Made by a program: the position numbers and the translations under genes. From NCBI GenBank assembly GCA_027531565.1, contig JAPZSB010000011.1, positions 1 through 64,000 of the forward strand: a DNA stretch of 64,000 bases, in the 5' to 3' direction. Shown piece after piece: positions 1-8,408 of the stretch (positions within the stretch are counted from its first letter, which is position 1; every line of letters begins with the position of its first letter). Under the pieces are notes generated by a model. It was not told where the DNA came from, did no database searches, and saw only the letters and a list, made by a program, of their open reading frames with translations. This DNA is from Beijerinckiaceae bacterium. Its GTDB lineage: Bacteria; Pseudomonadota; Alphaproteobacteria; Rhizobiales; Beijerinckiaceae.

Positions 1-136
1 CCGTGAACGTCGCACCGCCCGTCTCGGCAAGAACCTTCGTGATCGCCGCCGTCAGCGACGTCTTCCCATGGTCGACGTGACCGATCGTCCCGATGTTGCA
101 GTGCGGCTTCGTACGAGAAAACTTTTCCTTGGCCAT
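1..136 (-). CDS. tuf: Elongation factor Tu, N-terminal fragment (runs off window)
   Basis: EF-Tu is the GTPase that delivers aminoacyl-tRNA to the ribosome. Reading the minus strand from the ATG at 136 gives [20 protein letters not shown] followed by [11 protein letters not shown], the canonical EF-Tu start and P-loop (GHVDHGKT). Only about 45 residues lie inside the window. Upstream, 137-262 is a noncoding leader with no tRNA. In many proteobacteria tuf follows tRNA genes; here the nearest same-strand tRNA (Gly) is 17 kb away. Confidence 0.97.
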   Translation of the reverse strand, partial: MAKEKFSRTKPHCNIGTIGHVDHGKTSLTAAITKVLAETGGATFT

Positions 137-262
137 GAGGCGTCCCTGATGTGAATGGCAGCGTTGGACCCTTCGCGCGGGAACCCCCTCGCGAACTGCC
201 GCGCCGTTTAGGCGGGTTTCACGGCAATTTCAAGGGCGAAATTCCGCGCCTGCCGCTTCGCT

Positions 263-517
263 TCACAGCATGGCGGCGATCAGATCGCGGGCGAACTTGC
301 AGGCGATCACGACCGCGGAAACAGCGGTAGCGATCGCCGCGCGGCGGTTCATGGCCTGTGTGCGGTTGATGGCGGTGATGATCCGGTTGAGATCGAGGGC
401 ATTGAGCTCCTCGTGTTTCGAAACCCGCCGCACGGAATGGTTGCTGGCCCGGTACCAGAGCCAGGCCGCAACCAGCGCGCTGACAAGGGCCAGGAGGTCA
501 AGCAGGACATCAAGCAT
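263..517 (-). CDS. Small membrane protein, function unknown
   Basis: An 84-residue protein with a hydrophobic N-terminal helix (about residues 3-21, ending in a WLWYR interface motif), a polar middle with several Arg and Glu, and a second weakly hydrophobic helix near the C-terminus (about 60-83). I do not recognise a family. It lies on the same strand as tuf and 126 bp upstream of it, with no other gene between. The membrane-helix pattern favours a real gene, but no domain confirms it. Confidence 0.5.
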   Translation of the reverse strand: MLDVLLDLLALVSALVAAWLWYRASNHSVRRVSKHEELNALDLNRIITAINRTQAMNRRAAIATAVSAVVIACKFARDLIAAML

Positions 518-711
518 GCGGAATGCGGCTCACAGGCACAGACGGACAGGCATTTCAGGCGCAAAACGAGGCAGGAATGCCCCCGACGTCAGGCGTATCG
601 GAAGGCTGCCGTTTCTGTCCAGACCCGGCATCAGGCCTCGATGCGGCACATCGTCCGTCTTTGAAAACCCGGACAGCGATGCAGGCGGCCGCCCCTGCCC
701 TGCCCGGCTGG

Positions 712-1884
712 TCATGCAGCCCCCGCAAGGCGTTCGGCCAAAGCCCGGCGGCCGAGGAGATGCGATTTCGGATCGTTCAGGGAATCGACCGCAACCAGCC
801 TGTCCTCGCGGAAATAGCGGATCGCGAACCGCCCGGACGCCGGATCCCCCTCGGTTTCGGTGCGGTCGAACCCCTGGCTGAGCCCGGCAATCTGCAGCTT
901 GGTGTCATACTGGTCCGACCAGAACCACGGCACCGGATCATAGGCCGGGTCGCCGCCCAGCATGGCCGATGCCGCGACTTTCGCCTGGTCGATCGCGTTC
1001 TGGACGCATTCGAGCCGGATGCGGCGGCCATAAAGCCGGCTGTCGAAGACGGTAACGTCCCCCGCCGCACAGATATCCGGCGCGCTGGTCCGGGCCGCGC
1101 CATCGACCACGATGCCGTTCCCGACCGCGAGCCCGGCTTCCTGCGCCAGCTCGACATTCGGCACGGCGCCGACCGCCACCAGCACGAGATCGGCGGCAAC
1201 CACCCGGCCATCGGCGAGCTCGACGCCGGTGGCGCGGTCCTTGCCCCGGATCGCCGCGACGCCGGTCCCGGTAAGCAGGGTCACGCCATGGTCCCGATGA
1301 AGGCGGTCGAGGAAGGCGGCAGTGCCATCGGCAACCACCCGGGCGAGGATCCGCGGCGCGGCCTCGATCACCGTGACGTCGAGCCCGAGCGCGCGGGCCT
1401 TGGCCGCCACCTCGAGCCCGATATAGCCGCCGCCGATGATCGCCAGCCGGAGGCCGGGGCTGAAGGCGGCGCGCAGGGCATCGACATCGGCAATGCCGCG
1501 GAGATGGTGGATTCCCGCCAGGTCACCGCCCGGAAGGGCGATCCGGCGGGCCCGCGTGCCGGTGGCGATCAGCAGCTTCGCATAGCGATGCGCCATTCCG
1601 GCCTCGTCCTCGACGCGCCGGGAAGCCGGGTCGATCCGGACGATGCGCCGGCCGAGATGGAGGGTGACGCGCCGCTCCTCGTAGAAGGCGCGCGGCCGGA
1701 GTTCCAGCCGCTCGGGCGTGATCTCGCCGGTCAGGTAGGCCTTGGAGAGCGGGGGCCGCTGATAGGGCAGGAAGGGCTCGTCGCCGAACAGCACGATCTC
1801 GCCATCGTACCCGTCCGCGCGGAGCGAGGCCACGGCCTGCGCCGCCGCCTGCCCTGCCCCCAGAATGATGATCGGTTCGGCCAT
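712..1884 (-). CDS. FAD-dependent ferredoxin/rubredoxin reductase-like oxidoreductase
   Basis: A 390-residue flavoprotein of the ThcD/CamA-type reductase family, which moves electrons from NAD(P)H to a small iron-sulfur partner. It has the N-terminal FAD dinucleotide motif ILGAGQAAAQA (residues 6-16), the RPPLSK motif, a second NAD-binding motif IIGGGYIGLE near residue 150, and the late CAAGDV FAD motif. The C-terminal reductase domain contains PWFWSDQYD, typical of the family. No ferredoxin or P450 partner is adjacent, so the physiological acceptor is unknown. Confidence 0.9.
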   Translation of the reverse strand: MAEPIIILGAGQAAAQAVASLRADGYDGEIVLFGDEPFLPYQRPPLSKAYLTGEITPERLELRPRAFYEERRVTLHLGRRIVRIDPASRRVEDEAGMAHRYAKLLIATGTRARRIALPGGDLAGIHHLRGIADVDALRAAFSPGLRLAIIGGGYIGLEVAAKARALGLDVTVIEAAPRILARVVADGTAAFLDRLHRDHGVTLLTGTGVAAIRGKDRATGVELADGRVVAADLVLVAVGAVPNVELAQEAGLAVGNGIVVDGAARTSAPDICAAGDVTVFDSRLYGRRIRLECVQNAIDQAKVAASAMLGGDPAYDPVPWFWSDQYDTKLQIAGLSQGFDRTETEGDPASGRFAIRYFREDRLVAVDSLNDPKSHLLGRRALAERLAGAA

Positions 1885-1920
1885 TGTCCCTCGTCGTTGC
1901 AGCCGCCGGCGGCGGGCAGC

Positions 1921-2751
1921 CTAGAGCGCGATCAGCGGCCATCCGGCCAGCGCCTGGGCGAAGACCGCCAGCGTCAGCATCGCATAGACCAGGGCGGCAA
2001 GCCGGGTAAAGCCCTTCGCACGGGCCGGCAGGCGGCGGTCAAGCCAGAGCCCCACCAGCGGCAGCACCTGCATCGCATGGAGCGAGAGGAAATGCGCCGG
2101 ACGGAGATCCCCCGTCACGCCGGACCAGCCGAAGAACGGGATGGTCGGCGCACCCGGCGGATGGATGCCGGTGAACGGCCCGGTTCCCGTCGACAGCCTG
2201 CCGGCAATGACCAGCGTCAGGAGGCTGCTCGCGAGGAAACCGAGCCAGATCCCCTCGCGCAGGGCCGGGCCGAGGCGGGCACCGGCATCGCGGCGGGCCA
2301 GCCAGCCGATCACCCCGATGCCGGCCACCAGAGCCAGCGCGCCACCGCCCATCACGCTGCGATACATGAACGTGTGGAACGGCGTCGACAGGTTGAAATG
2401 GGAGGCCTCGCCCCGCGCCGCCTGCCAGATGAGATAGGCCATCTCGGTAAGGAAGGCGGCGGCCATGACGAGGCCGGTCAGCCGATAGACCCAGCCCTCC
2501 CGGACCTGTGCGGTCAGGCGCGTCTCCAGCAGCGCCAGCGTTCCGAACAGGGTGGCGAAGCTGATCGCGAACTTCAGCGGCTTCAGGAAAACCGGCACGC
2601 CGGCAACCTGCCGTGTCTCGAACGGCATCCAGAACAGGCAGAGGAGCGAGAGCCCGAGCGCCAGCGCCATGAGGCTCCGGTAGAGGGGCGGCCGTTGCGC
2701 GGCGGCCGGCGCGTCGGGGGCGAGCGAGGCGATCAGCGGCAGGGTATTCAT
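1921..2751 (-). CDS. Multi-pass membrane protein, function unknown
   Basis: A 276-residue hydrophobic protein with about seven predicted transmembrane helices. I chose the ATG at 2751. Notable pieces are a conserved-looking KPLKFAISF segment near residue 60 and a histidine-containing segment, HFLSLHAMQVLPL, near residue 220, which resembles a buried heme- or metal-type helix, but I cannot assign a family. It lies 14 bp downstream of the ABA4-like gene on the same strand, so the two are probably co-transcribed and controlled from the palindrome-rich region at 3213-3297. Confidence 0.75.
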   Translation of the reverse strand: MNTLPLIASLAPDAPAAAQRPPLYRSLMALALGLSLLCLFWMPFETRQVAGVPVFLKPLKFAISFATLFGTLALLETRLTAQVREGWVYRLTGLVMAAAFLTEMAYLIWQAARGEASHFNLSTPFHTFMYRSVMGGGALALVAGIGVIGWLARRDAGARLGPALREGIWLGFLASSLLTLVIAGRLSTGTGPFTGIHPPGAPTIPFFGWSGVTGDLRPAHFLSLHAMQVLPLVGLWLDRRLPARAKGFTRLAALVYAMLTLAVFAQALAGWPLIAL

Positions 2752-2765
2752 GGGGAACCTCGGGG

Positions 2766-3212
2766 TCAGGCGGCGGGTTGGCCGGAGGCGGGACGGGCCG
2801 GAGCCCGCAGGAAAAGCTCGGTCAGAACCCCCAGCAGGAAGCCGAGTGGACCGAACAGGAACACGAGAACCAGGAGCGGCGCCTGCAACCACCGGGCGAG
2901 GCCGAGGGCATCGAACCGCCGGGCGAGCATCGCGCCGATCGCGAGGTCAAAGGCGAGGTAATGCACCCACCCCGCCAGCAGGGCCCAGTCCGAGGACAGG
3001 AGCTGCCGCACCTCCGCCAGCGAGCCATAGCCCCCGCCGGTCGGAGCGAAGAAGGCAAGCGCCAGCCCGGAGTAAAGCGCGGAGAGCAGGAGCGGGATGC
3101 CCCAGGCCGGCAGGGCCAGCCAGAACGCGCCCCGCCTCGGCCCGAGGATCAGGACGGCCCATCCGGTCAGGGCGAGCGTGCCGGCATGGCCGAAGAACAG
3201 ATCCGGGGACAT
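2766..3212 (-). CDS. ABA4-like (DUF4281) membrane protein
   Basis: A 148-residue protein with four transmembrane segments. The spacing of SSDWALLAGWVHYLAFDLAIG (about residues 72-92) and the FLFGPLGFLLG helix near residue 120 match the ABA4-like/DUF4281 family, named for the plant neoxanthin-synthesis protein; the bacterial function is not established. The start is the ATG at 3212, because residues encoded upstream of it overlap candidate operator sequence. It is divergent from the TetR regulator at 3298, which is its likely repressor. Confidence 0.8.
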   Translation of the reverse strand: MSPDLFFGHAGTLALTGWAVLILGPRRGAFWLALPAWGIPLLLSALYSGLALAFFAPTGGGYGSLAEVRQLLSSDWALLAGWVHYLAFDLAIGAMLARRFDALGLARWLQAPLLVLVFLFGPLGFLLGVLTELFLRAPARPASGQPAA

Positions 3213-3223
3213 CAATCTCTCCG

Positions 3224-3243
3224 TTGGAAATTTCCAATGGAAA
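3224..3243. promoter_or_regulatory. Overlapping palindromes, candidate TetR operator
   Basis: TTGGAAATTTCCAA (3224-3237) is a perfect 14-bp palindrome. It overlaps TTTCCA-A-TGGAAA (3231-3243), a second perfect palindrome around a central base. Both sit 12-31 bp upstream of the ABA4-like start, in the divergent region shared with the TetR gene, as expected for a TetR-family operator. Confidence 0.6.
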
Positions 3244-3274
3244 GATCTCGTAGCGGATCCGCTTGCCAATGCCA

Positions 3275-3291
3275 AGTGAAAAATTTACACT
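3275..3291. promoter_or_regulatory. Second imperfect palindrome, candidate TetR auto-operator
   Basis: AGTGAAAAATTTACACT is a 17-bp imperfect palindrome (AGTG...AAA.TTT...CACT) ending 6 bp before the TetR start codon. It shares the AAATTT core of the first site. Its position would fit autoregulation. Confidence 0.45.
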
Positions 3292-3297
3292 GGAAAC

Positions 3298-3951
3298 ATG
3301 AGTGCATCGCCCCTGCCCGACGGCCCGCGCCGGTACCATCACGGCAACCTCAAAGCCGCCCTTGTCGAGGCCGGTCTGGCGCTGCTGGAAGAACGTGGCC
3401 TCGCCAACCTCTCCCTGCGCGAGATTGCCGCCCGGGTCGGCGTCAGCCATACCGCGCCGAAAAACCATTTCGGCAGCCTGAAAGGCCTGCTCACCGCCAT
3501 TGCCGCGGAGGGATTCCGCCGCCATGCCGCGGCCCTCGAGGCCGGGCTGCGGCCGGAGGACGGGCCGGTCGAGCGGCTCCATGCCGCCGCCGATGGCTAT
3601 GTCCGCTTCGCGCGGGACCATCCGGCCCTGTTCCGCCTGATGTTTTCGGCGGATCTCTGCAATCACGAGGATCCGGATCTCTCTGCCGCCGCCTCGGCGA
3701 GCTATGGCGTGCTCGCCCGGCTGGCCGAACGCCTCGCGCCCGGGAAAGGCGGTGGCGGGGGGCAGACCCGGATGGAAACGCTGCTCTGGAGCATCGTGCA
3801 TGGCTATGCGATGCTGGCCAACGAAGGCCAGCTGGCCACCGGGCCGGAAGGCAACCCGGTCCATGGCATCCTCGACCTCTTCCGCCACTGGCCGGATCTC
3901 GGCGGATCCGGCAATCGCCGGAACCGGGTGGCCGTTACCGTTCTGTCATGA
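3298..3951 (+). CDS. TetR-family transcriptional regulator
   Basis: A 217-residue one-component repressor. The N-terminal HTH reads LSLREIAARVGVSHTAPKNHF (about residues 39-59), the standard TetR helix-turn-helix ending in the aromatic-His-F pattern. The ligand domain contains HPALFRLMFS, typical of the WHG-type TetR C-terminal domain. It is divergent from the two membrane genes at 1921-3212 and separated from them by the palindromes at 3224-3291, so it most likely controls them and itself. Its ligand is unknown. Confidence 0.9.
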   Translation: MSASPLPDGPRRYHHGNLKAALVEAGLALLEERGLANLSLREIAARVGVSHTAPKNHFGSLKGLLTAIAAEGFRRHAAALEAGLRPEDGPVERLHAAADGYVRFARDHPALFRLMFSADLCNHEDPDLSAAASASYGVLARLAERLAPGKGGGGGQTRMETLLWSIVHGYAMLANEGQLATGPEGNPVHGILDLFRHWPDLGGSGNRRNRVAVTVLS

Positions 3952-3987
3952 AGCCGCCCTAAGCGGAGCGCTTCAGGAGGTGCGGTC

Positions 3988-5142
3988 GTGACATTCCTCA
4001 TCCAGGGTGGAAGCGCCCTGCTCGACACCGGCTTCGAGCAGGCCGATCTCATGGTCTCTCGCGAGGGCCTTTCGCTCGAACCGCAGGGCACGGGCGCGCG
4101 CCTCCGCTTCGATGCGGCGGGGCTGCTGGTCCTGCCCGGAATCGTGGATATCCATGGCGATGCCTTCGAGCGGCAGATCATGCCCCGGCCCGGCGTCGGA
4201 TTTCCCGTGCCGATGGCCCTGCTGGATACCGACCGCCAGCTTGTCGCGAACGGCATCACCACCGCCTTCCATGGCGTGACCTGTTCCTGGGAGCCGGGCC
4301 TGCGGGGCGAGGAAAGCGCGAACCGGCTGATCGAGGCGGTGGAACAGCTCCGCCCGGAGCTGATGGCGGACACCCATATCCATCTCCGGCACGAAACCTT
4401 CAACCTCGGAAGCGAGACCACCCTGTCCGGGTGGATCGCTGAAGGGCGCCTGCGGGTGCTGGCCTTCAACGACCATATGGAAGGCATCGTCAAGACCACC
4501 ACCGGCAAGAAGGCGAAACTCGGCCGGATGGTCGAGCGCTCGGGCCTTGACGAGGCAGAGTTCATCGCCCTCGTGGATGCCCTCTGGGCCCGGCGCGACG
4601 AGGTGGCGGAATCCGTCCGGCGCATCGCCGGCATGGCGCGCGATGCCGGCCTGATCCTGCTCTCGCATGACGATCCCTCCCCCGCGGAGCGGCAGGCCTA
4701 TCGCGCCCTCGGCTGTGCGGTTGCGGAATTCCCGATGACGGAGGAGACCGCCGCCGAGGCGGTCCGGGCCGGCGAGGCCACCGTCTTCGGAGCGCCGAAT
4801 GTCGTCCGGGGCGGCAGCCATACCGGCTGCCCTTCCGCAGCCGAGATGGTGGCGAAGGACCTCGCGACCATCCTCGCCTCGGATTACTTCTACCCGGCCA
4901 TGGCGCAGGCAATCTGGCGGCTCGACCGCGAGGGCACCCTGCCGCTTGCCGAAGGCTGGGCGCTGGTCTCGCGCAATCCCGCCCGGCATCTCGGGTTCAC
5001 CGATCGCGGCAGCCTTGCCGAGGGGCTCCGGGCCGATCTCGTTCTCGCCGAACCTTCCGCGCATGGCCTCCGGATCGTCGCGACCTTTGCCGCCGGCCGC
5101 CTTGCCCATTGCACGGATTCCCAGCGCATCCGCGCGAACTGA
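3988..5142 (+). CDS. phnM: PhnM-type ribose methylphosphonate triphosphate diphosphatase
   Basis: A 384-residue amidohydrolase-superfamily enzyme. Known PhnM hydrolyses alpha-D-ribose 1-methylphosphonate 5-triphosphate to the 5-phosphate and pyrophosphate in the C-P lyase pathway. Visible motifs are PGIVDIHGDAFER (first metal ligands), ADTHIHLRHE, LSHDD and GAPNVVRGGSH, all characteristic of PhnM. The start is GTG at 3988, with AGGAGG at 3975-3980. No other phn gene is nearby, so it is either a scattered part of a C-P lyase pathway or has another substrate. Confidence 0.92.
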   Translation: MTFLIQGGSALLDTGFEQADLMVSREGLSLEPQGTGARLRFDAAGLLVLPGIVDIHGDAFERQIMPRPGVGFPVPMALLDTDRQLVANGITTAFHGVTCSWEPGLRGEESANRLIEAVEQLRPELMADTHIHLRHETFNLGSETTLSGWIAEGRLRVLAFNDHMEGIVKTTTGKKAKLGRMVERSGLDEAEFIALVDALWARRDEVAESVRRIAGMARDAGLILLSHDDPSPAERQAYRALGCAVAEFPMTEETAAEAVRAGEATVFGAPNVVRGGSHTGCPSAAEMVAKDLATILASDYFYPAMAQAIWRLDREGTLPLAEGWALVSRNPARHLGFTDRGSLAEGLRADLVLAEPSAHGLRIVATFAAGRLAHCTDSQRIRAN

Positions 5143-5349
5143 GACCGGCGGGGAACCATTTCGCCTTTTTCTGGCCCGTGGGAGGACAGGGCACTTTTCC
5201 CCGGGGGCACCGGGAGAAAATGACCGGCCTTCGGGCGCGATATCGCGGTCTTTGCACGATTTTTCATATGCTTTTCGCGAAAACTTCGTTCGGCCCGCCC
5301 CGGCGTCTGGCTAGCCTCTCCTCCTCCGCAACCGGACGAGGAACGTGCC

Positions 5350-6372
5350 ATGCCACCCCTGACCCGCCGCCAGACGCTCGCTTCGGGGCTCGCCCTCGGC
5401 GCCTTCCCGTTTGGCGGGGCCGCCGCCCGGTCGCAGGCCATCACGCTGCTGAACGTCTCCTATGATCCGACGCGGGAATTCTATGTCGAGTTCAACGCGG
5501 CCTTCGCGAGGAAATGGGCGGCCGACAATCCCGGCAGCACGGTGACGATCCGCCAGTCGCATGGCGGTTCCGGCCGCCAGGCGCGCTCGGTCATCGACGG
5601 GCTGGATGCGGATGTCGTCACCCTCGCCCTCGCCTTCGATGTCGATGCCCTCCACCAGACGCGGAAGCTGATCCCGGCGGACTGGCAGAAGCGCCTGCCG
5701 AACAATGCCTCGCCCTATACCTCGACCATCGTGTTCCTTGTCCGCAAGGGCAATCCGAAGGGGATCAAGGACTGGAACGATCTCGTCCGGCAGGGCGTCG
5801 AGGTCGTCACCCCCAACCCGAAAACCTCGGGCGGCGCGCGCTGGAACTATCTCGCGGCCTGGGCCTACGCGCTGAAGCAGCCCGGTGGCTCGGATGCCAC
5901 CGCGAAAGACTTCGTGGCGAAACTGTTCCGCAATGTGAAGGTGCTCGATTCCGGCGCGCGCGGCTCGCTGACCTCCTTCACCGAACGTGGCATTGGCGAT
6001 GTCTTCATCTCCTGGGAGAACGAGGCCTTCCTTGCCTTGCGCGAATACGGTCCCGACAAGGTCGAGATCGTGGTCCCTTCGCTGTCGATCCTCGCCGAAC
6101 CCCCGGTTTCCGTCGTCGATCGCGTGGTCGACAGGAAGGGCACGCGCAAGGCCGCGGAAGCCTATCTCGCCTATCTCTACTCGAAGGAGGGGCAGGAAAT
6201 CGCCGCGAAGCATTTCTACCGCCCGCGCGATCCGGAAGTGGCCGCCCGCTTCGCCGGAACCTTCAGGAAGGTGGAACTGATCACCATCGACGAGGTGTTC
6301 GGCGGCTGGACCAAGGCCCAGACCGCGCATTTCAACGACGGCGGCGTCTTCGACCAGATCTACGGGAAGTGA
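5350..6372 (+). CDS. sbp: Sulfate/thiosulfate ABC transporter, periplasmic binding protein
   Basis: A 340-residue binding protein that delivers sulfate or thiosulfate to the CysTWA permease. It has an N-terminal secretion signal with an RR pair ([20 protein letters not shown]). Mature motifs are [25 protein letters not shown] and [13 protein letters not shown], all diagnostic of the Sbp/CysP family. It is the first gene of the sbp-small ORF-cysT-cysW-cysA operon. The 207-bp gap from phnM probably holds the operon promoter; CysB (47635-48561) is the likely activator. Confidence 0.95.
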   Translation: MPPLTRRQTLASGLALGAFPFGGAAARSQAITLLNVSYDPTREFYVEFNAAFARKWAADNPGSTVTIRQSHGGSGRQARSVIDGLDADVVTLALAFDVDALHQTRKLIPADWQKRLPNNASPYTSTIVFLVRKGNPKGIKDWNDLVRQGVEVVTPNPKTSGGARWNYLAAWAYALKQPGGSDATAKDFVAKLFRNVKVLDSGARGSLTSFTERGIGDVFISWENEAFLALREYGPDKVEIVVPSLSILAEPPVSVVDRVVDRKGTRKAAEAYLAYLYSKEGQEIAAKHFYRPRDPEVAARFAGTFRKVELITIDEVFGGWTKAQTAHFNDGGVFDQIYGK

Positions 6373-6529
6373 GGCCATGTCCGCGCAGCGATTCCCTTTT
6401 CCTCTCCCGGCCCGCGCCAGCAACCGAATCCTCCGGAAGGCCCGCAAAACAGAACCCGTTCGCCGGCCATCCGGCCTAGGAATCGGGGAGCATGCCGGAC
6501 CGCCCGGCCACGCCGTTTCGGGATATTCC

Positions 6530-6673
6530 ATGGTCCTTGCCCGCCTTCTTGGCCTGTCCGGCCTTGCCGCCTCCAGCCTGATGATCCTCTGGATCGTCCT
6601 CTGGCCTGCCGGCCCGCACCGCGTCGCGCCCGATCCGGCCCTTGCCGGATGGCACCTGCCGGTCCGGCCATGA
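6530..6673 (+). CDS. 47-residue membrane peptide coupled to cysT
   Basis: A short ORF inside the sulfate transporter operon, encoding one hydrophobic helix (about residues 4-27, LLGLSGLAASSLMILWIVLW) followed by a Pro/Ala-rich tail. Its TGA stop (6671-6673) overlaps the cysT ATG (6670-6672) in an ATGA arrangement, which suggests translational coupling and supports a genuine gene. The frame stays open to 6377, so a longer N-terminus is possible, but that extension is basic and uninformative. No family recognised. Confidence 0.5.
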   Translation: MVLARLLGLSGLAASSLMILWIVLWPAGPHRVAPDPALAGWHLPVRP

Positions 6674-7509
6674 TGGCCAATGCCGCCTCGCGCAGCGTCC
6701 TGCCCGGCTTCGGCCTGACGCTGGGCTTCACGATTCTCTATCTCTCGCTCATCGTGCTGATCCCGCTCGCGGCGGTTTTCGTGAAGACGGCCACGCTCAG
6801 CCCCGAGCAGATCTGGGCGCAGATCAGCGCGCCCCGCGCGGTCGCTTCCTACCGGCTGACCTTCGGCACCGCGCTGCTGGCCGCCATGGTCAATGCCGTG
6901 TTCGGGCTGATCCTCGCCTGGATCCTCGTGCGCTATTCCTTCCCCGGCAAGAGGCTCGTCGACGCGCTGGTCGACCTGCCCTTCGCGCTGCCCACCGCCG
7001 TCGCCGGCATCGCCTTGGCCGCGATCTACGCGAAGAACGGCTGGATCGGCCAGTTCCTCGAGCCGCTGGGCATCAGGATCGCTTTCACCCCTGCCGGCAT
7101 CCTCGTCGCGCTGATCTTCATTGGCCTGCCTTTCGTCGTCCGCACGGTGCAACCGGTCCTGCAGGATCTCGATGCCGAATTCGAGGAAGCGGCCGCCAGC
7201 CTCGGCGCCACGCGCTGGCAGAGCGTCACGCGGGTCGTGCTGCCGGCCATCCTGCCAGCTTTGACCACCGGCTTCGCCCTCGCCTTCGCGCGGGCGGTGG
7301 GGGAATACGGCTCGGTCATCTTCATCGCCGGGAACATGCCGCTCGTCTCGGAGATCACGCCGCTGATCATCATCACCAAGCTCGAGCAATATGATTATGC
7401 CGGCGCCACCGCCATTGCCGCAGTGATGCTGCTGATCTCCTTCGCGCTGCTGCTCGTCATCAACCTGCTTCAGGCCTGGTCGGCCCGGCGCGGGCGGAGG
7501 GATGCGTGA
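6670..7509 (+). CDS. cysT: Sulfate/thiosulfate ABC transporter permease CysT (CysU)
   Basis: A 279-residue inner-membrane permease with about six helices. It carries the ABC permease signature [20 protein letters not shown] (about residues 177-196) and the [15 protein letters not shown] segment typical of CysT. I chose the ATG at 6670, which overlaps the small-ORF stop; an in-frame ATG at 6649 would sit inside that ORF. It pairs with CysW to form the channel energised by CysA. Its TGA overlaps the cysW start. Confidence 0.95.
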   Translation: MMANAASRSVLPGFGLTLGFTILYLSLIVLIPLAAVFVKTATLSPEQIWAQISAPRAVASYRLTFGTALLAAMVNAVFGLILAWILVRYSFPGKRLVDALVDLPFALPTAVAGIALAAIYAKNGWIGQFLEPLGIRIAFTPAGILVALIFIGLPFVVRTVQPVLQDLDAEFEEAAASLGATRWQSVTRVVLPAILPALTTGFALAFARAVGEYGSVIFIAGNMPLVSEITPLIIITKLEQYDYAGATAIAAVMLLISFALLLVINLLQAWSARRGRRDA

Positions 7510-8408
7510 TGGCCGGCGCCACCTCCGCCCTCTCGGCCAGCCAGCACTTCGAGAGCCGCAGCGCCACGCGGGATCATGGCCTCGTCCGCGCCCTGCTGCT
7601 CATCCTCGGCCTCGGCTTCTTCGCCCTGTTCCTCGTGCTGCCGCTGGTCGTCGTCTTCGCCGAGGCCCTGCGCAAGGGCTGGGACACCTACTGGGCAGCC
7701 CTTGTGGAACCGGATGCGCTGTCGGCGATCCGGCTCACCCTGCTCGCGGCGGCCATCGCCGTGCCGCTCAACCTCGTCTTCGGCGTCTCGGCGGCCTGGG
7801 CCATCGCGAAATACCGGTTCCGCGGCAAGGCCCTGCTCACGACGCTGATCGACCTGCCCTTCTCGGTCTCGCCGGTCATTGCCGGGCTGATCTATGTGCT
7901 GGTCTTCGGCGCACAGGGCTGGTTCGGCCCCCTGCTGGACGGGTACGACATCCGCATCATCTTCGCCGTACCCGGCATCGTGCTGGCGACGATCTTCGTC
8001 ACCTTCCCCTTCATCGCGCGCGAGCTGATCCCGCTGATGGAGGCGCAGGGCTCCGAAGAGGAGGAAGCCGCCCTCGTGCTCGGAGCCAGCGGCTGGCAGA
8101 CCTTCTGGCGCGTCACGCTGCCGAACATCAAATGGGGCCTGCTTTACGGCGTCATCCTCTGTAATGCCCGCGCCATGGGCGAGTTCGGCGCCGTCTCGGT
8201 CGTCTCGGGCCATATCCGCGGCCTGACCAACACCATGCCGCTGCATGTCGAGATCCTGTACAACGAATACCAGTTCGCCGCGGCCTTCGCCGTCGCTTCG
8301 CTGCTGGCGCTCCTCGCCTTGTTCACCCTGGCGTTGAAGAGCGTCATCGAGTGGCGGGCCAGCCCGAAATCCGAACCCGAAGCCCGGCCAAAGGAACCCC
8401 TGCCATGA
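7509..8408 (+). CDS. cysW: Sulfate/thiosulfate ABC transporter permease CysW
   Basis: A 299-residue permease, partner of CysT. Motifs are [20 protein letters not shown], the permease loop [20 protein letters not shown] and [16 protein letters not shown], characteristic of CysW. The start is the ATG at 7509, overlapping the cysT stop by one base (TGATG); a GTG at 7506 is an alternative. Its own stop overlaps the cysA start by 4 bp, so translation of cysT, cysW and cysA is coupled throughout. Confidence 0.96.
   Translation: MAGATSALSASQHFESRSATRDHGLVRALLLILGLGFFALFLVLPLVVVFAEALRKGWDTYWAALVEPDALSAIRLTLLAAAIAVPLNLVFGVSAAWAIAKYRFRGKALLTTLIDLPFSVSPVIAGLIYVLVFGAQGWFGPLLDGYDIRIIFAVPGIVLATIFVTFPFIARELIPLMEAQGSEEEEAALVLGASGWQTFWRVTLPNIKWGLLYGVILCNARAMGEFGAVSVVSGHIRGLTNTMPLHVEILYNEYQFAAAFAVASLLALLALFTLALKSVIEWRASPKSEPEARPKEPLP

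Noticed and set aside
137-262. tRNA-Trp or tRNA-Thr just upstream of tuf
   Set aside because: I checked the leader on both strands for cloverleaf and CCA features and found none.
523-2961. Very long plus-strand open frame over 523-2961
   Set aside because: It is the mirror of real minus-strand genes (flavoprotein and membrane protein). Its translation is Arg/Pro/Gly-rich with no domain, a usual artefact of GC-rich DNA.
5311-7389. Minus-strand open frame of nearly 700 codons opposite sbp and cysT
   Set aside because: Composition is low-complexity D/R/G/A-rich and it overlaps two certain genes on the other strand.
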